From Haematobia irritans (lineage: Eukaryota; Arthropoda; Insecta; Diptera; Muscidae), in NCBI RefSeq assembly GCF_050003625.1, contig NC_134399.1, positions 34,178,671 through 34,242,670 on the forward strand: a stretch of 64,000 nucleotides of DNA, given 5' to 3'. Position 1 is the first letter of the stretch, and each line of letters begins with the position of its first letter. Of this stretch, positions 11,870-22,336 are shown in pieces. Below the pieces are notes generated by a model, which made no database searches, was not told where the DNA came from, and worked only from the letters and a program-made list of their open reading frames with translations. Both the position numbers and the translations under genes were made by a program.

Positions 11870-12251
11870 TTTTTATATATAAAATTTTTAAAAATTTTAT
11901 TTTTTGTTTTGTTTCTTTGGCCAATTCTTTATGTTATTAACTATATTATTATTTTAATTTAGCTAATTAATTCCTGACGGTAGTGATGTATTTTCGATGT
12001 CCTCGAAAAGTCTAGCATGTTAAACGTATTGAATGCCTTCGATAGGTCAAGCGGCATAAGGATCGTCCTACGACACAGCTTAGGTTGACTAAGTCCTCTA
12101 TTAATGTACGCTGCAATGGCGTGCAAAGCTGCCGTAGTGCTATGTACTTAGAGGAATCTACGAATCTCGTATGTTAATAGTTGGCAGCTTCAAAATTCTT
12201 CGCAAGGCTAGGGAGGAGTAGTGCCTCAAGTATATTGACTACCCTAAGTGT

Positions 12252-12386
12252 CAGGGAGTCATGGTGCAATGGTTAGCATGCCTGCCTTGCATACACAGAA
12301 TCGTGGGTTCAAATCCAGTTTTGACAAAACACCAAAAAGTTTTCTGAACGATTCACTTTTGCTCGAGTTCAGTAGTGGAATCACCC
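12252..12386 (+). mobile_element. tRNA-SINE head, diverged
   Basis: Carries the tRNA-like start (GTCATGGTGCAATGGTTAGC), CCTTGCATACAC and a box B-like GTGGGTTCAAATCC, then diverges. The 3' part is lost, or ended by the ITmD37E insertion at a TA two bases further on. Confidence 0.6.
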
Positions 12387-12388
12387 TA

Positions 12389-13668
12389 AAGGGTGATACG
12401 GTCAAAATTTGGTCAATATAAACTTGACGTATTTCTTTCAATTTTGCATTTAAAAACCTTAACACCCCTCATTTTGAAGGTGCGTGTGTGTAGAATGTTG
12501 CTTTTATTTTGATTTTGGAATTTACTCTTCAGTTGTCAAAATGCCGTCCAAGCAAGAAGAGCAGCGTATCAAAATTTTGCTCGCGCATCGCGAAAATCCG
12601 AGCTACTCGTACGCAAAGCTGGCAAAATCGCTAAAAGTTCCCAAATCAACCGTTACAAATGTAATTAAAGTGTTTGGGGAACGTTTGTAGACAGCCAGGA
12701 AGTCTGGATCGGGGGGAAATCGAAAACCGGAAGCCGCTGAGACGACAAAGAGAGTTGCCGGTAGTTTCAAGCGAAACCCTAACCTCTCTCTCCGAGATGC
12801 CGCAAATAAGCTGGGTGTATCGTCTACAACCGTGCATCGAGCCAAAAAACGAGCCGGACTATCGACTTACAAGAAGGTAGTGACTCCAAATCGCGATGAT
12901 AAACAAAATACGACGGCCAAAGCGCGATCCCGGAGGCTGTACACGACGATGCTGACGAAGTTTGACTGCGTGGTAATGGACGACGAAACCTACGTCAAAG
13001 CCGACTACAAGCAGCTTCCGGGACAGGAGTTTTATACGGCAAAAGGAAGGGGAAAGGTAGCAGATATTTTCAAGCGCATAAAACTGTCAAAGTTCGCAAA
13101 GAAATATCTGGTTTGGCAAGCCATCTGTACCTGTGGCTTGAAAAGCAGCATTTTCATAGCTTCCGGGACTGTCAACCAAGAAATTTACGTGAAAGAGTGT
13201 TTGAATAAACGTCTGCTGCCTTTCCTGAAGAAACACGGTTGTTCCGTACTGTTTTGGCCGGATTTGGCATCTTACCATTACGGTAAAAATGCCATGGAGT
13301 GGTACGCCGTCAACAAAGTGCAGGTGGTTCCCAAGGACAAGAACCCTCCCAACACGCCAGAGCTCTGCTATTGTCAAGCGGAACCTAAAGAAGACCAAAA
13401 AAAACTGCTTAGGACGAGCAGCAGTTCAAGCCAAACTGGCTTTCAGCGGCGAAGAAGGTGGACAAGGTGGCTGTACAAAATCTGATGGCAGGTGTCAAGC
13501 GTGAGGCCCGGCAATTCGGATTTGGAAAAGCGAAAGCCTAACTGAATATTTTTCCTGAATTTTATACTAATTGAACTTGAAAAAGAAATTTAATTTGATT
13601 TTTTAAATAAACGATTTCACCGATTTAAACGCGTTTTCCCTTGACCAAATTTTGACCGTATCACCCTT
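12389..13668 (+). mobile_element. ITmD37E-type Tc1/mariner transposon, copy 1
   Basis: A 1280-bp element with terminal inverted repeats AAGGGTGATACGGTCAAAAT, flanked by TA on both sides. The transposase frame (12541-13541) is broken. Two other copies lie at 19055-20355 and 22337-24253. Confidence 0.85.
12541..13541 (+). pseudogene. ITmD37E transposase, dead copy
   Basis: A DDE transposase that would bind its inverted repeats and cut and paste at TA. The start MPSKQEEQ is intact. The helix-turn-helix region follows (residues 10-50), but codon 50 is TAG where the copy at 19182-20202 has TCG. The frame then reopens through RKSGSGGNRKP, the first catalytic Asp in VVMDDETYVKAD, and the second Asp in LFWPDLASYHYG. 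A deletion of about 22 bp then removes the RPIEKYW segment holding the catalytic Glu. An 8-A run in place of 7 near 13398 shifts the frame at the C-terminus. Family assignment rests on the D-37 residues-E spacing measured in copy 2. Confidence 0.85.
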
Positions 13669-13859
13669 TACCCCATTTTTGAGACATCGGGTCTAATGAG
13701 TGATTCCAAGTATAAATTGAGGAACCTAGTCAATTACTCAACTCCTTATATACCCAGATGCTTCAGCAATAACATAGAAATTCCATCGGGACCCAGCGAG
13801 ATGGATGGTTTCGCGCTGCTGATTATATTGGTATCTTATGCTGTATGAGAAGTATTGTT

Positions 13860-13910
13860 GGAGCCACTGTGGTGCAATGGTTAGCATACCCGATTTGCAT
13901 AACCTAACCT
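13860..13910 (+). mobile_element. Mini-SINE: tRNA-like head joined directly to AACCT tail
   Basis: Only 41 bp of SINE head (GGAGCCACTGTGGTGCAATG through TTTGCAT), immediately followed by AACCTAACCT. The whole body is missing. Inserted at or near the end of the Jockey remnant. Confidence 0.6.
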
Positions 13911-15570
13911 AGGCTGTGGTAAATTGTGGTGTATCGCAGGCTAGGAGACCACGAATAACTCGACTTTTCCATCACTCTCGTGATTAGCTCAGCTTTTCTA
14001 TCACTCTCGGTATGCTCGACAAACTGTCGGTTGATCTAGCGCATCTCTTCGGATCTCTTCGGATAAATCCCATCACCTTTGCAGTGGGGTTTGAGAGGGC
14101 TCCCGTTGTTAACCAAAACATACCAAGTGTGAACAAACGTTTTATAGCAAATATAAATTAACATTCTATTGCCATATTTTCTTCTTTAAAATAGGAATAA
14201 TGAGAATTATTTTACTTCACATGATCAAGAAGGATGGCAACAATAATTTGTACTACTGACTGGAAAAAATCGAATCATTGATGTAATAACCAGCTGCCTA
14301 ATACCTCAAAGACGTCTTAGAGTCTAATAAGATCCATAACGACCATTTACATAAGTCCTCCACATCAAAATGGTGTGAAGGGAAACTCTTTAGTTGTTGG
14401 CATTCAACAATCAACCATTCATCCATCCATTACCATCGAATGAACTGTACCAATGACTGGCTGGATGGCTGATTGTCTGGTTGGTGGGTCTACAGTAGGC
14501 TGGTTGAATAACCAACAATTTCAGCTTTTGTCCTAGTATTGCTTGCTTTTTGGAACATTTGGAACACACTTATACGAAACTTGGGCAAGTTGAATAAGCG
14601 AACTACAGTATAAAAGAAGTAAACCGAAAGAAGAAATTATGGTATGAGACCACATGAAACATGTAATTATGAAATTAACGTTTTCACAAGTGGCTCAAAT
14701 GTGCTAGAGAATGGCAACGAACAGACGTCCGACGGACGGACGCAAGAAGATGAACGAACAAACGAAAAACCAACCTGGCAAAGAAGTTGGGCAAAAAAAA
14801 CTCACAAATGAGAAGTATTTAATTGGGGGAAGATTCGACTCGAGCCAGTCATCCAGCAAATACTCATAAAATTATATGCGTACAGAGGTATTTTCTCTGT
14901 CCAATGGTAAGGGAACTCCTTCCTAGGATTTTTTGAAGCCCAATGTAGTAAGTGAGTTATAACATTTGTAATTTCGTCCAAACAAAAAAAAACGGACTGA
15001 CTACAAGAAACCCCTCCACTCCCTTAAAGAAGGCCACATAAAATCGCTATAAATGAGGCAAAAAGTGGTTGTATTCATTCACACAAAATGTTAGAGAAAT
15101 ATACGAGTGCGAGTATACATTTTATGATATTAATGAAATAATAAGGATATGTAGACATTTCATCAAGGATCTCCTTCAAAATGACAATGAGTTTTTATGG
15201 CGTTATTATTTTCTGTTTTTTTTTTGCTTTACTCAAAACGCCTGCTATCTAGGTGTCTAATTGTATTCCTAATGATGCGTTATAATTATGGCTGAAATGA
15301 GACTAAATTATAGCGAGCACAAAAAAAAATTAAGAGGTCTTAAAACATCCCTCAACTCATTTGCAAATAAGGGATATTACAAAAATTGGTAACAACCCTT
15401 TGATATATATTCTGGTGGAAAATTTTAAGTCATTGCTAATCGTATTAAAAAAAAAACATATTTTTCCTACAAGATTAGCAACTAAATTTAAAAATCAAGG
15501 TCTTATAATAAATTTGGATACAGGTCATCGTTGCAATTTGTATAGAAAATGAAGCCAACCCGTAGAAAAA
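13911..15570. other. No gene recognised
   Basis: Mixed-composition DNA. It includes short direct repeats such as CTTTTCCATCACTCTCG/CTTTTCTATCACTCTCG near 13965-14005 and GGATCTCTTCGGAT near 14050. There is an AT-rich portion from 14800. No reading frame or repeat family could be identified. Confidence 0.4.
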
Positions 15571-15573
15571 GGA

Positions 15574-17365
15574 GTCGGTGCCCACTTAGACCAGATTGAT
15601 CCATTGTGTTTCCTCATAGTTCCTCAATCATGTTAGAGTTTTCAGACGAGTTCCAAACTTAGCTTTCTAGGTCTTCCATCCCGAAGCCTTGATAAAGGCA
15701 GCAAGTATATCCATCAGATTTGTAGTTCCGTACATCGGTAATATCCTAAAAGAAAAAGGAGCCCAGTATCTTGTTTCTTCTAAAAGATGATGCTGGACAC
15801 TGGCACACAAAATGGTAGGAGTCTTCTGTTGGCTCTGGCTCCAGACACCATCTACAAATATCATCAGCCATTAAACCAATTATTACCTTGTGTTTTCCAA
15901 GTGTGTTATGTCCTGTTATGATGCCTAGGTTAGGTTAGGTGGCAGCCCAATGTATCAGGCTCACTTAGACTATTCAGTCCATTGTGATACCACATTGGTG
16001 AACTTCTCTCTTATCACTGAGTGCTGCCCGATTCCATGTTAAGCTCAATGACAAGGGACCTCCTTTTTATAGCCGAGTCCGAACGGCGTTCCAAATTGCA
16101 CTGAAACCACTTAGAGAAGCTTTGAAACCCACAGAAATGTCACCAGCATTACTGAGGTGGGATAATCCACCGCTGAAAAACTTTTTGGTGTTCGGTCGAA
16201 GCAGGAATCGAACCCACGACCTTGTGTCTGCAAGGCGGGCATGCTAACCATTGCACCACGGTGGTTCCCCTATGATGTCTATTAGTGGTCTCAAATCATC
16301 TTTATGTGTCGCTATCAGAAAATCAGAGTTCTTACTTCTCGTGTCGTTCCATATCAGTTTGGTTTCCTCCTATTCCCCAACATCCTTTCCATAAGTCATT
16401 GTATTGAACATTGATCCTGTAAGTATATAAAGATAGCGGGTAAAACATCTGTTACGAGGCATGCGGAACGAATAACTGCATTCGCCATCGTTAGCCAGCA
16501 CATCCGCCTCCTCATTACCCATTATTCCATAAAGTCCAGGTACCCAGCACAGAGTAATATTATGCTGTTCAGTGAGAGCTCAAAGCTGTCTACGACAGCG
16601 GCTAACTACTTTCGACGTTATGGTCGTATTTCTGGGGCCTTTATTTGCTGCCTGACTGTCGTTAAAGAAGTTGATATCGCTTCTTAATATCGGCCTCATC
16701 AACAGCAACTCTGCAGCAACTCTGCAGTAAATACCACGACCAGTGCCATCAAACATTTCCGATCCATCCGTATAAATATTCAGGTCTCCAAAATGTATAC
16801 GACCTTCTTCCAAATCCTCTATACTTGCCTTCATATACATGCTGAGTCGCCATAAAGTCTGTCCTAATATCTTGCCCAAGTGAAACAATGAGTTCCGTAT
16901 ATGTGGTATACTTATGGTGTTTCCTCTTCTTGTAAAAATGCACACTTTTTTGCATTTTGCCCGGAAAAAAAGAGTTTTTAGGTTCTTTTCTAAAAAAAAA
17001 CAGGCAAAAGTGTGAAAAGGCTTCTGTTGTAAAAATAGTGCCACACATAGAGGCAAATTGCGGGCATTTTTAGCACTGCCGACAACCAAGAGTGCTGCAA
17101 TTGCCCTGTTTCCTTCTTTGAGCTTGCAGGTAGCCAAAGACATACCAACAGACTCTAGTTCCCCTCGAATATGTAAGGTAGTCCCTAGCCTCACCAACTC
17201 ATCCGCTTCCCAGTTCCCCGGTATGTTCCTATGACCAGGCACCCATATTAGGTGAATATTGTACTGCTCAGCCATCTTGTTGAGAGATTTGCGGCAGTCG
17301 ATGGGCGTTTTCGAATTAAGGAACACAGAGTCCAAGGATTTTATTGCAGGTTGATTGTCTGAGTA
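15574..17365 (-). pseudogene. LOA-like LINE ORF2 C-terminal region (RNase H plus Cys motif), mosaic
   Basis: Reverse-strand remains of LINE Pol. Segment 17365-17070 encodes an RNase H tail with VPGHRNIPGNWEADEL. Segment 16890-16360 encodes another RNase H region: IYTDGSEMFDGTGRGIYC, then NDSQAANKG, then WVPGLYGIMGNEEADVLA. Segment 15890-15640 carries a terminal Cys/His pattern (CRWC, then H and QCP). Two RNase H tails in tandem show that fragments of two related copies are joined. A stop follows CRRQL, an 11-bp duplication (CAACTCTGCAG) lies at 16705-16726, and a full SINE sits at 15924-16270. LOA placement is from the RT/RNase H layout also seen at 32019-35235. Confidence 0.7.
15924..16270 (-). 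mobile_element. tRNA-derived SINE, full length
   Basis: Reverse orientation: AGGTTAGGTTAGG tail, body (CTCACTTAGACTATTCAGTC, AAGGGACCTCCTTTTTATAG), then the tRNA-like head with box B (GGAATCGAACCCACGA) and box A region. Flanked by TATGATG at 15917-15923 and 16271-16277. Inserted in the LOA-like remnant. Transcription of such elements is by RNA polymerase III from the internal boxes. Confidence 0.85.
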
Positions 17366-17710
17366 TAGGTTAGGTTAGGTTATGTGGCAGTCCGATGTAT
17401 CAGGCTCACTTAGACTATTCAGTCCATTGTGATACCACAGTGGTGAACTTCTCTCTTATCACTGATTGCTGCCCGATTCCATGTTAAGCTCAATGACAAG
17501 GGACCTCCTTTTTATAGCCGAGTCCGAACGGCGTTACACATTTCAGTGAAACCACTTAGAGAAGCTTTGAAACCCTCAGAAATGTCACCATTACTGAGGT
17601 GGGATAATCCACCGCTGAAAAACTTTTTGGTGTTCGGTCGAAGCAGGAATCGAACCCACGACCTTGTGTATGCAAGGCGGGCATGCTAACCATTGCACCA
17701 CGGTGGCTCC
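17366..17710 (-). mobile_element. tRNA-derived SINE
   Basis: Full-length reverse copy. The tail TAGGTTAGGTTAGGTTATG lies at the left, box B complement is near 17650, and the head ends at CACGGTGGCTCC. It sits inside the CP-rich C-terminal motif of the Jockey remnant that follows. No clean target duplication, because the left flank is a rearrangement joint with the LOA RNase H. Confidence 0.85.
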
Positions 17711-18600
17711 ACGGTGGGCTAGCGAAAAGGTGACGAGTGTCATGTGACCTGTGGTTACATATGGGACACACGTCAGCTACGCTGCTATCAATCTTTGATA
17801 GGTAGGAATTGACGCGGCTGAACTTGCCTGATCTCAGTTGGACTAAAACTACCCTGGTTTGCTGTAAGAGGTCTCTCTCCTCCGCTTCTATGGGCGGTGG
17901 TCGAGCTCCGAGAACAGAATTAACCTAGTAGCTTCCCAGCGCTTCAGCTACAGACATTTCTGGTATGCTACCTGATCTATAGGTTCTCTTTTGTAACGCT
18001 GGATCTCGCGCTCTAGAAGGTGAAGATCAACCCTTACATACCTAGGTGGTGGTTGCCTATCCACAAAATGGTTATTTGGATGGCAACTTCGATAACAACC
18101 CAAACGGTATTGCTTTGACAACAGGTAACTGTGTCGACTGGCACTGAGATGATCTTGGTCTCCACATAAAGGTGATCCAGGGGTGTACTGTGGAGACATT
18201 CTGCAGCAGTTCTAAGGGCAGCGTTCTGACAGATCTGTATCTTATTCCACTGCGTGTCGCTCGTTTGAGGTGTCCACACTGGCGCTGCATAGTTTGCCAC
18301 TGACCGGCCGATTGACTTATATGTAGTCAAAAAGGTTTCTTTGGCTGCTCATCAAGTGCTGCCGGCAAGCGACTTGAGGACCTTGTTTCTATCGTGGAGC
18401 TTATCACAAATTGCAGCGGCATGGGCAGACGACTTAAAAAGGCTGTCGAATGTGACCCCGAGAATCTGGGGGTAATTTGGGGTCGGAATTATTTCGCCAT
18501 CGACTCTGACATTGAACTGCTTGCGTACTTCCGCCGTCCATGTAGTGTATAGTGTGTCTCAGGATTTGGTGGGATATGTCCTCTTGTTTGTAGTTGTGAA
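17711..18600 (-). pseudogene. Jockey-clade LINE ORF2 C-terminus
   Basis: Reverse-strand fragment. It carries the late-RT text SVANYAAPVWTPQTS, QNAALRTAAEC and LDHLYVETKI, then LLSKQY and VDRQPPPRYVRVDLH, and ends with the Cys/His motif CPICNHRSHDTRHLF, a typical C-terminal feature of Jockey elements. Several frameshifts separate these pieces. The 5' side is truncated near 18600. Duplicated at 21021-21890. Confidence 0.75.
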
Positions 18601-18770
18601 ATAACTAGTAATATTATTCAATCGTTCGCACCCGGGCCCTTCAACAATAGGCCCGAGTGTCATGATTGTACAATCGTGTGTTACAAGTAATTGTTATTGA
18701 TGCAGGTTGGGCGGTATTGTAAATGGGATATATCGGATAACTTTTAGGTATAGCAGTGACGTGGGTGGCC

Positions 18771-18970
18771 TGTATGGGAGATACTGCGTGTGCGGGAGTA
18801 CACCTCCTACCCGGCTCCAGGCATGGACAATTCGACATATATAGATTCTGGGCTATATATGTCTGACTGGCGGACTGAGCGTCTACAATTCCTGACGGAA
18901 TTGTCGCATTGTCCGTGCCTAGACGGGTGGGAGGTGTGCTCCCCCACACTCAGTATCTTCCATACTGGTC
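18771..18970. repeat. Imperfect ~67-bp inverted repeat
   Basis: Arms 18771-18837 and 18903-18970 are inverted copies at roughly 80% identity (for example GAGATACTGCGTGTG against CACACTCAGTATCTTC). They enclose the block TGTCTGACTGGCGGACTGAG. The same structure is copied at 22060-22260, and half of it is tandemly repeated at 24260-24605. Confidence 0.6.
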
Positions 18971-19054
18971 TTTTAATTACCATGCGAAAATTTGTCATCA
19001 TATCGGTTCAAAATTACTTATAGAGCCACCGTGGTGCAATGGTTAGCTTGCATA

Positions 19055-20355
19055 AAGGGTGATACGGTCAAAATTTGGTCAAGGGAAAACGCGTGTAAAT
19101 CGGTGAAATCGTTTATTTAAAAAATCAAATTAAATTTCTTTTTCAAGTTCAATTAGTATAAAATTCAGGAAAAATATTCAGTTAGGCTTTCGTTTTTCCA
19201 AATCCGAATTGCCGGACCTCACGCTTGACACCTGCCATCAGATTTTGTACAGCCACCTGGTCCACCTTCTTCGCCGCAGAAAGCCAGTTTGCCTTGAACT
19301 GCTGCTCGTCCTTAGCAGTTTTTTTTGGTCTTCTTTAGGTTCCGCTTGACCATAGCCCAGTATTTCTCAATTGGGCGGAGCTCTGGCGTGTTGGGAGGGT
19401 TCTTGTCCTTGGGAACCACCTGCACGTTGTTGGCGGCGTACCACTTCATGGCCTTTTCACCGTAATGGCAAGATGCCAAATCCGGCCAAAACAGTACGGA
19501 ACAACCGTGTTTCTTCAGGAAATGCAGCAGACGTTTATTCAAACACTCTTTCACGTAAATTTCTTGGTTGACAGTCCCGGAAGCTATGAAAATGCTGCTT
19601 TTCAAGCCACAGGTACAGATGGCTTGCCAAACCAGATATTTCTTTGCGAGCTTTGACAGTTTTATGTGCTTGAAAATATCTGCTACCTTTCCCCTTCCTT
19701 TTGCCGTATAAAACTCCTGTCCCGGAAGCTCCTTGTAGTCGGCTTTGACGTAGGTTTCGTCGTTCATTACCACGCAGTCAAACTTCGTCAGCATCGTCGT
19801 GTACAGCCTCCGGGATCGCGCTTTGGCCGTCGTATTTTGTTTATCATCGCGATTTGGAGTCACTACCTTCTTGTAAGTCGATAGTCCGGCACGTTTTTTG
19901 GCTCGATGCACGGTTGTATACGATACACCCAGCTTATTTGCGGCATCTCGGAGAGAGAGGTTAGGGTTTCGCTTGAAACTACCGGCAACTCTCTTTGTCG
20001 TCTCAGCGGCTTCCGGTTTTCGATTTCCCCCCGATCCAGACTTCCTGGCTGTCGACAAACGTTCCCCAAACACTTTAATTACATTTGTAACGGTTATTTT
20101 GGCAACTTTTAGCGATTTTGGCAGCTTTGCGTGCGAGTAGCTCGGATTTTCGCGATGCGCGAGCAAAATTTTGTTACGCTGCTCTTCTTGCTTGGACGGG
20201 ATTTTGACAACTGAAGAGTGAATTCCAAAATCAAAATAGGAGCAACAGTCTACACACACACCCCTTCAAAATGATGGGTGTTCAGGTTTTTTAAATGCAA
20301 AATTGAAAGAAATACGTCAAGTTTATATTGACCAAATTTTGACCGTATCACCCTT
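19055..20355 (-). mobile_element. ITmD37E-type transposon, copy 2 (best preserved)
   Basis: A 1301-bp element with AAGGGTGATACGGTCAAAAT ends, flanked by TA (19053-19054 and 20356-20357) and sitting in a SINE. It contains the most complete transposase frame of the window. Confidence 0.9.
19182..20202 (-). pseudogene. ITmD37E transposase, nearly intact
   Basis: About 340 codons, a normal length for this group. The natural start is lost: the Met codon before PSKQEEQ is ATC (Ile), although the frame stays open upstream to an ATG at 20259. The N-terminal helix-turn-helix is at residues 8-50 (LAKSL-like, STVTNVIKVF-like) and the linker RKSGSGGNRKPEAAE follows. Catalytic residues are all visible: Asp in VVMNDETYVKAD, Asp in LFWPDLASCHYG, and Glu in ELRPIEKYW, with 37 residues between the second Asp and the Glu. 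That spacing defines ITmD37E, known from mosquitoes. One defect ends the frame early: an 8-A run after AAGACC gives KKNC-stop, where copy 3 has 7 A and continues TATDEQQFKANW to the terminal GKAKA. Confidence 0.85.
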
Positions 20356-20691
20356 TATACAAGGTCGTGGGTTCAACTCCTGCTTCGACCGAAAACCAAA
20401 AAGGTTTTCAGCGGTGGATTATACCACCTCAGAAATGCTGGTGAAATTTCTGAGGGTTTCAAAGCTTCTCAAAGTGATTTCACTGCAATGTGGAATGCCG
20501 TTCGGACTTGGTTATAAAAATGAGGTCCCTTGTCTTTGAGCTTAATATAGAATCGGGCAACACTCAGTGGTATCACAATGGACTGAATAGTCTAAGTGAG
20601 CCTGATACATCGGGCTGCCACCTAACCTACCTACCTACTTATAGACTCCACTATATAAACCGATCAAGAACTAAGGAGGCTTATATAGGTT

Positions 20692-21020
20692 AGGTTAGGT
20701 GGCAGCCCGATGTATCAGGCTCACTTAGACTATTCAGACCATTGTGATATCACATTGGTGAACTTCTCTCTTATCACTGAGTGCTGCCCGATTCCATGTT
20801 AACCTCAATGACAAGGGACCTCCTTTTTATAGCCGAGTCCGAACGGCGTTCCACATTGCAGTTAAATCACTTGGAGAAGCTTTGAAACCCTCAGAAATGT
20901 CACCATTACTGAGGTGGGATAATCCACCGCTGAAAAACTTTTTGGTGTTCGGTCGAAGCAGGAATCGAACCCACGACCTTGTGTATGCAAGGCGGGCATG
21001 CTAACCATTGCACCACGGTG
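20692..21020 (-). mobile_element. tRNA-derived SINE (duplicate of 17366-17710)
   Basis: Same SINE and same Jockey junction as in unit 1. The head ends CACCACGGTG and runs straight into GGCTAGCG, lacking 11 bp present in unit 1. The loss lies between two ACCGTGG direct repeats. Confidence 0.85.
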
Positions 21021-21890
21021 GGCTAGCGAAAAGGTGACGAGTGTCATGTGACCTGTGGTTACATATGGGACACACGTCAGCTACGCTGCTATCAATCTTT
21101 GATAGGTAGGAATTGACGCGGCTGAACTTGCCTGATCTCAGTTGGACAAAAACTACCCTGGTTTGCTGTAAGAGATCTCTCTCCTCCGCTTCTATGGGCG
21201 GTGGTCGAGCTCCGAGAACATAATTAACCTAGTAGCTTCCCAGCGCTTCAGCTACAGACATTTCTGGTATGCTACCTGATCTATAGGTTCTCTTTTGTAA
21301 CGCTGGATCTCGCGCTCTAGAAGGTGAAGATCAACCCTTACATACCTAGGTGGTGGTTGCCTATCCACAAAATGGTTATTTGTATGGCAACTTCGATAAC
21401 AACCCAAACGGTATTGCTTTGACAACAGGTAACTGTGTCGACTGGCACTGAGATGATCTTGGTCTCCACATAAAGGTGATCCAGAGGTGTACTGTGGAGA
21501 CATTCTGCAGCAGTTCTAAGGGCAGCGTTCTGACAGATCTGTATGTAATTCCACTGCGTGTCGCTCGTTTGAGGCGCTGGCGCTGCATAGTTTGCCACTG
21601 ACCGGCCGATTACCTTATATGTAGTCAAAAAGGTTTCTTTGGCTGCTCATCAAGTGCTGCCGGCAAGCGACTTGAGGACCTTGTTTCTATCGTGGAGCTT
21701 ATCACAAATTGCAGCGGCATGGGCAGACGACTTAAAAAGGCTGTCGAATGTGACCCCAAGAATCTGGGGGTAATTTGGGGTCGGACTCTGACATTCAACT
21801 GCCTGAGTACTTCCGCCGTCCATGTAGTGTATAGTGTGTCTCAGGATTTGGTGGGATATGTCCTCTTGTTTGTAGTTGTGAAATAACTAG
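21021..21890 (-). pseudogene. Jockey-clade LINE C-terminus, duplicate copy
   Basis: Copy of 17717-18600 with the same reading-frame breaks plus extra small deletions (about 9 bp at 21575 and 15 bp at 21785). CPICN-type motif, QPPPRYVRVDLH and NYAAP are present. Confidence 0.75.
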
Positions 21891-22306
21891 TAAGATTATT
21901 CAATCGTTCGCACCCGGGCCCTTCAACAATAGGCCCGAGTGTCATGATTGTACAATCGTGTGTTACAAGTAATTGTTATTGATGCAGGTTGGGCGGTATT
22001 GTAAATGGGATATATCGGATAACTTTTAGGTATAGCAGTGACGTGGGTGGCCTGTATGGGAGATACTGGGTGTGCGGGAGTACACCTCCTACCCGGCTCC
22101 AGGCATGGACAATTCGACATATATAGATTCTGGGCTATATATGTTTGACTGGCGGACTGAGCGTCTACAATTCCTGACGGAATTGTCGCATTGTCCGTGC
22201 CTAGACGGGTGGGAGGTGTGCTCCCCCACACTCAGTATCTTCCATACTGGTCTTTTAATTACCATGCGAAAATTTGTCATCATATCGGTTCAAAATTACT
22301 TATAGA

Positions 22307-22336
22307 GCCACCGTGGTGCAATGATTAGCTTGCATA
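22307..22336 (+). mobile_element. SINE head remnant next to ITmD37E copy 3
   Basis: AGCCACCGTGGTGCAATGAT to TTGCATA, preceded by ACTTATAG exactly as at 19016. The rest of the SINE is absent on the far side of the transposon. Confidence 0.75.

Larger units (their letters stand above)
11985..13857 (-). pseudogene. Jockey-clade LINE reverse transcriptase remnant, split by SINE and ITmD37E
   Basis: Two reverse-strand pieces of one RT domain. The segment 13857-13676 reads with GPDGIS followed by LLLKHLG, typical of the RT fingers of Jockey-type LINEs. The segment 12250-11985 reads ILEALLLPSLAKNF and, after a frameshift, ALHAI and LDLSKAFNT, corresponding to later RT motifs. About 70 bp of RT between the pieces is missing and is replaced by a SINE head (12252-12386) and an ITmD37E transposon (12389-13668). 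Stops and frameshifts are present. This would have made cDNA by target-primed reverse transcription; it is dead. The catalytic YADD region is not in the window. Confidence 0.65.
19024..20636 (+). mobile_element. tRNA-SINE split by ITmD37E copy 2
   Basis: The head (AGCCACCGTGGTGCAATGGT to TTGCA) lies at 19024-19052. The body and AACCT/ACCT tail resume at 20358. The SINE itself is bounded by ACTTATAG at 19016-19023 and 20637-20644. The transposon entered the TA of the anticodon-like region GCATACAC. An unsplit SINE in the same flanks is at 24695-25005. Confidence 0.85.
17366..20691. repeat. Unit 1 of a ~3.3-kb tandem duplication
   Basis: The order SINE(-), Jockey 3' end(-), palindromic block, SINE(+) head and ITmD37E(-) is repeated from 20692 with an offset of about 3304 bp. 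Differences are small: an 11-bp loss at the SINE/Jockey joint, a 9-bp loss near 21575, a 15-bp loss near 21785 and scattered substitutions. The duplication is therefore younger than the SINE and Jockey insertions it contains. Confidence 0.75.

Noticed and set aside
16201..16260. tRNA gene at SINE heads (box A and B present)
   Set aside because: The head lacks a closing acceptor stem, runs on into SINE body and occurs in about ten dispersed copies.
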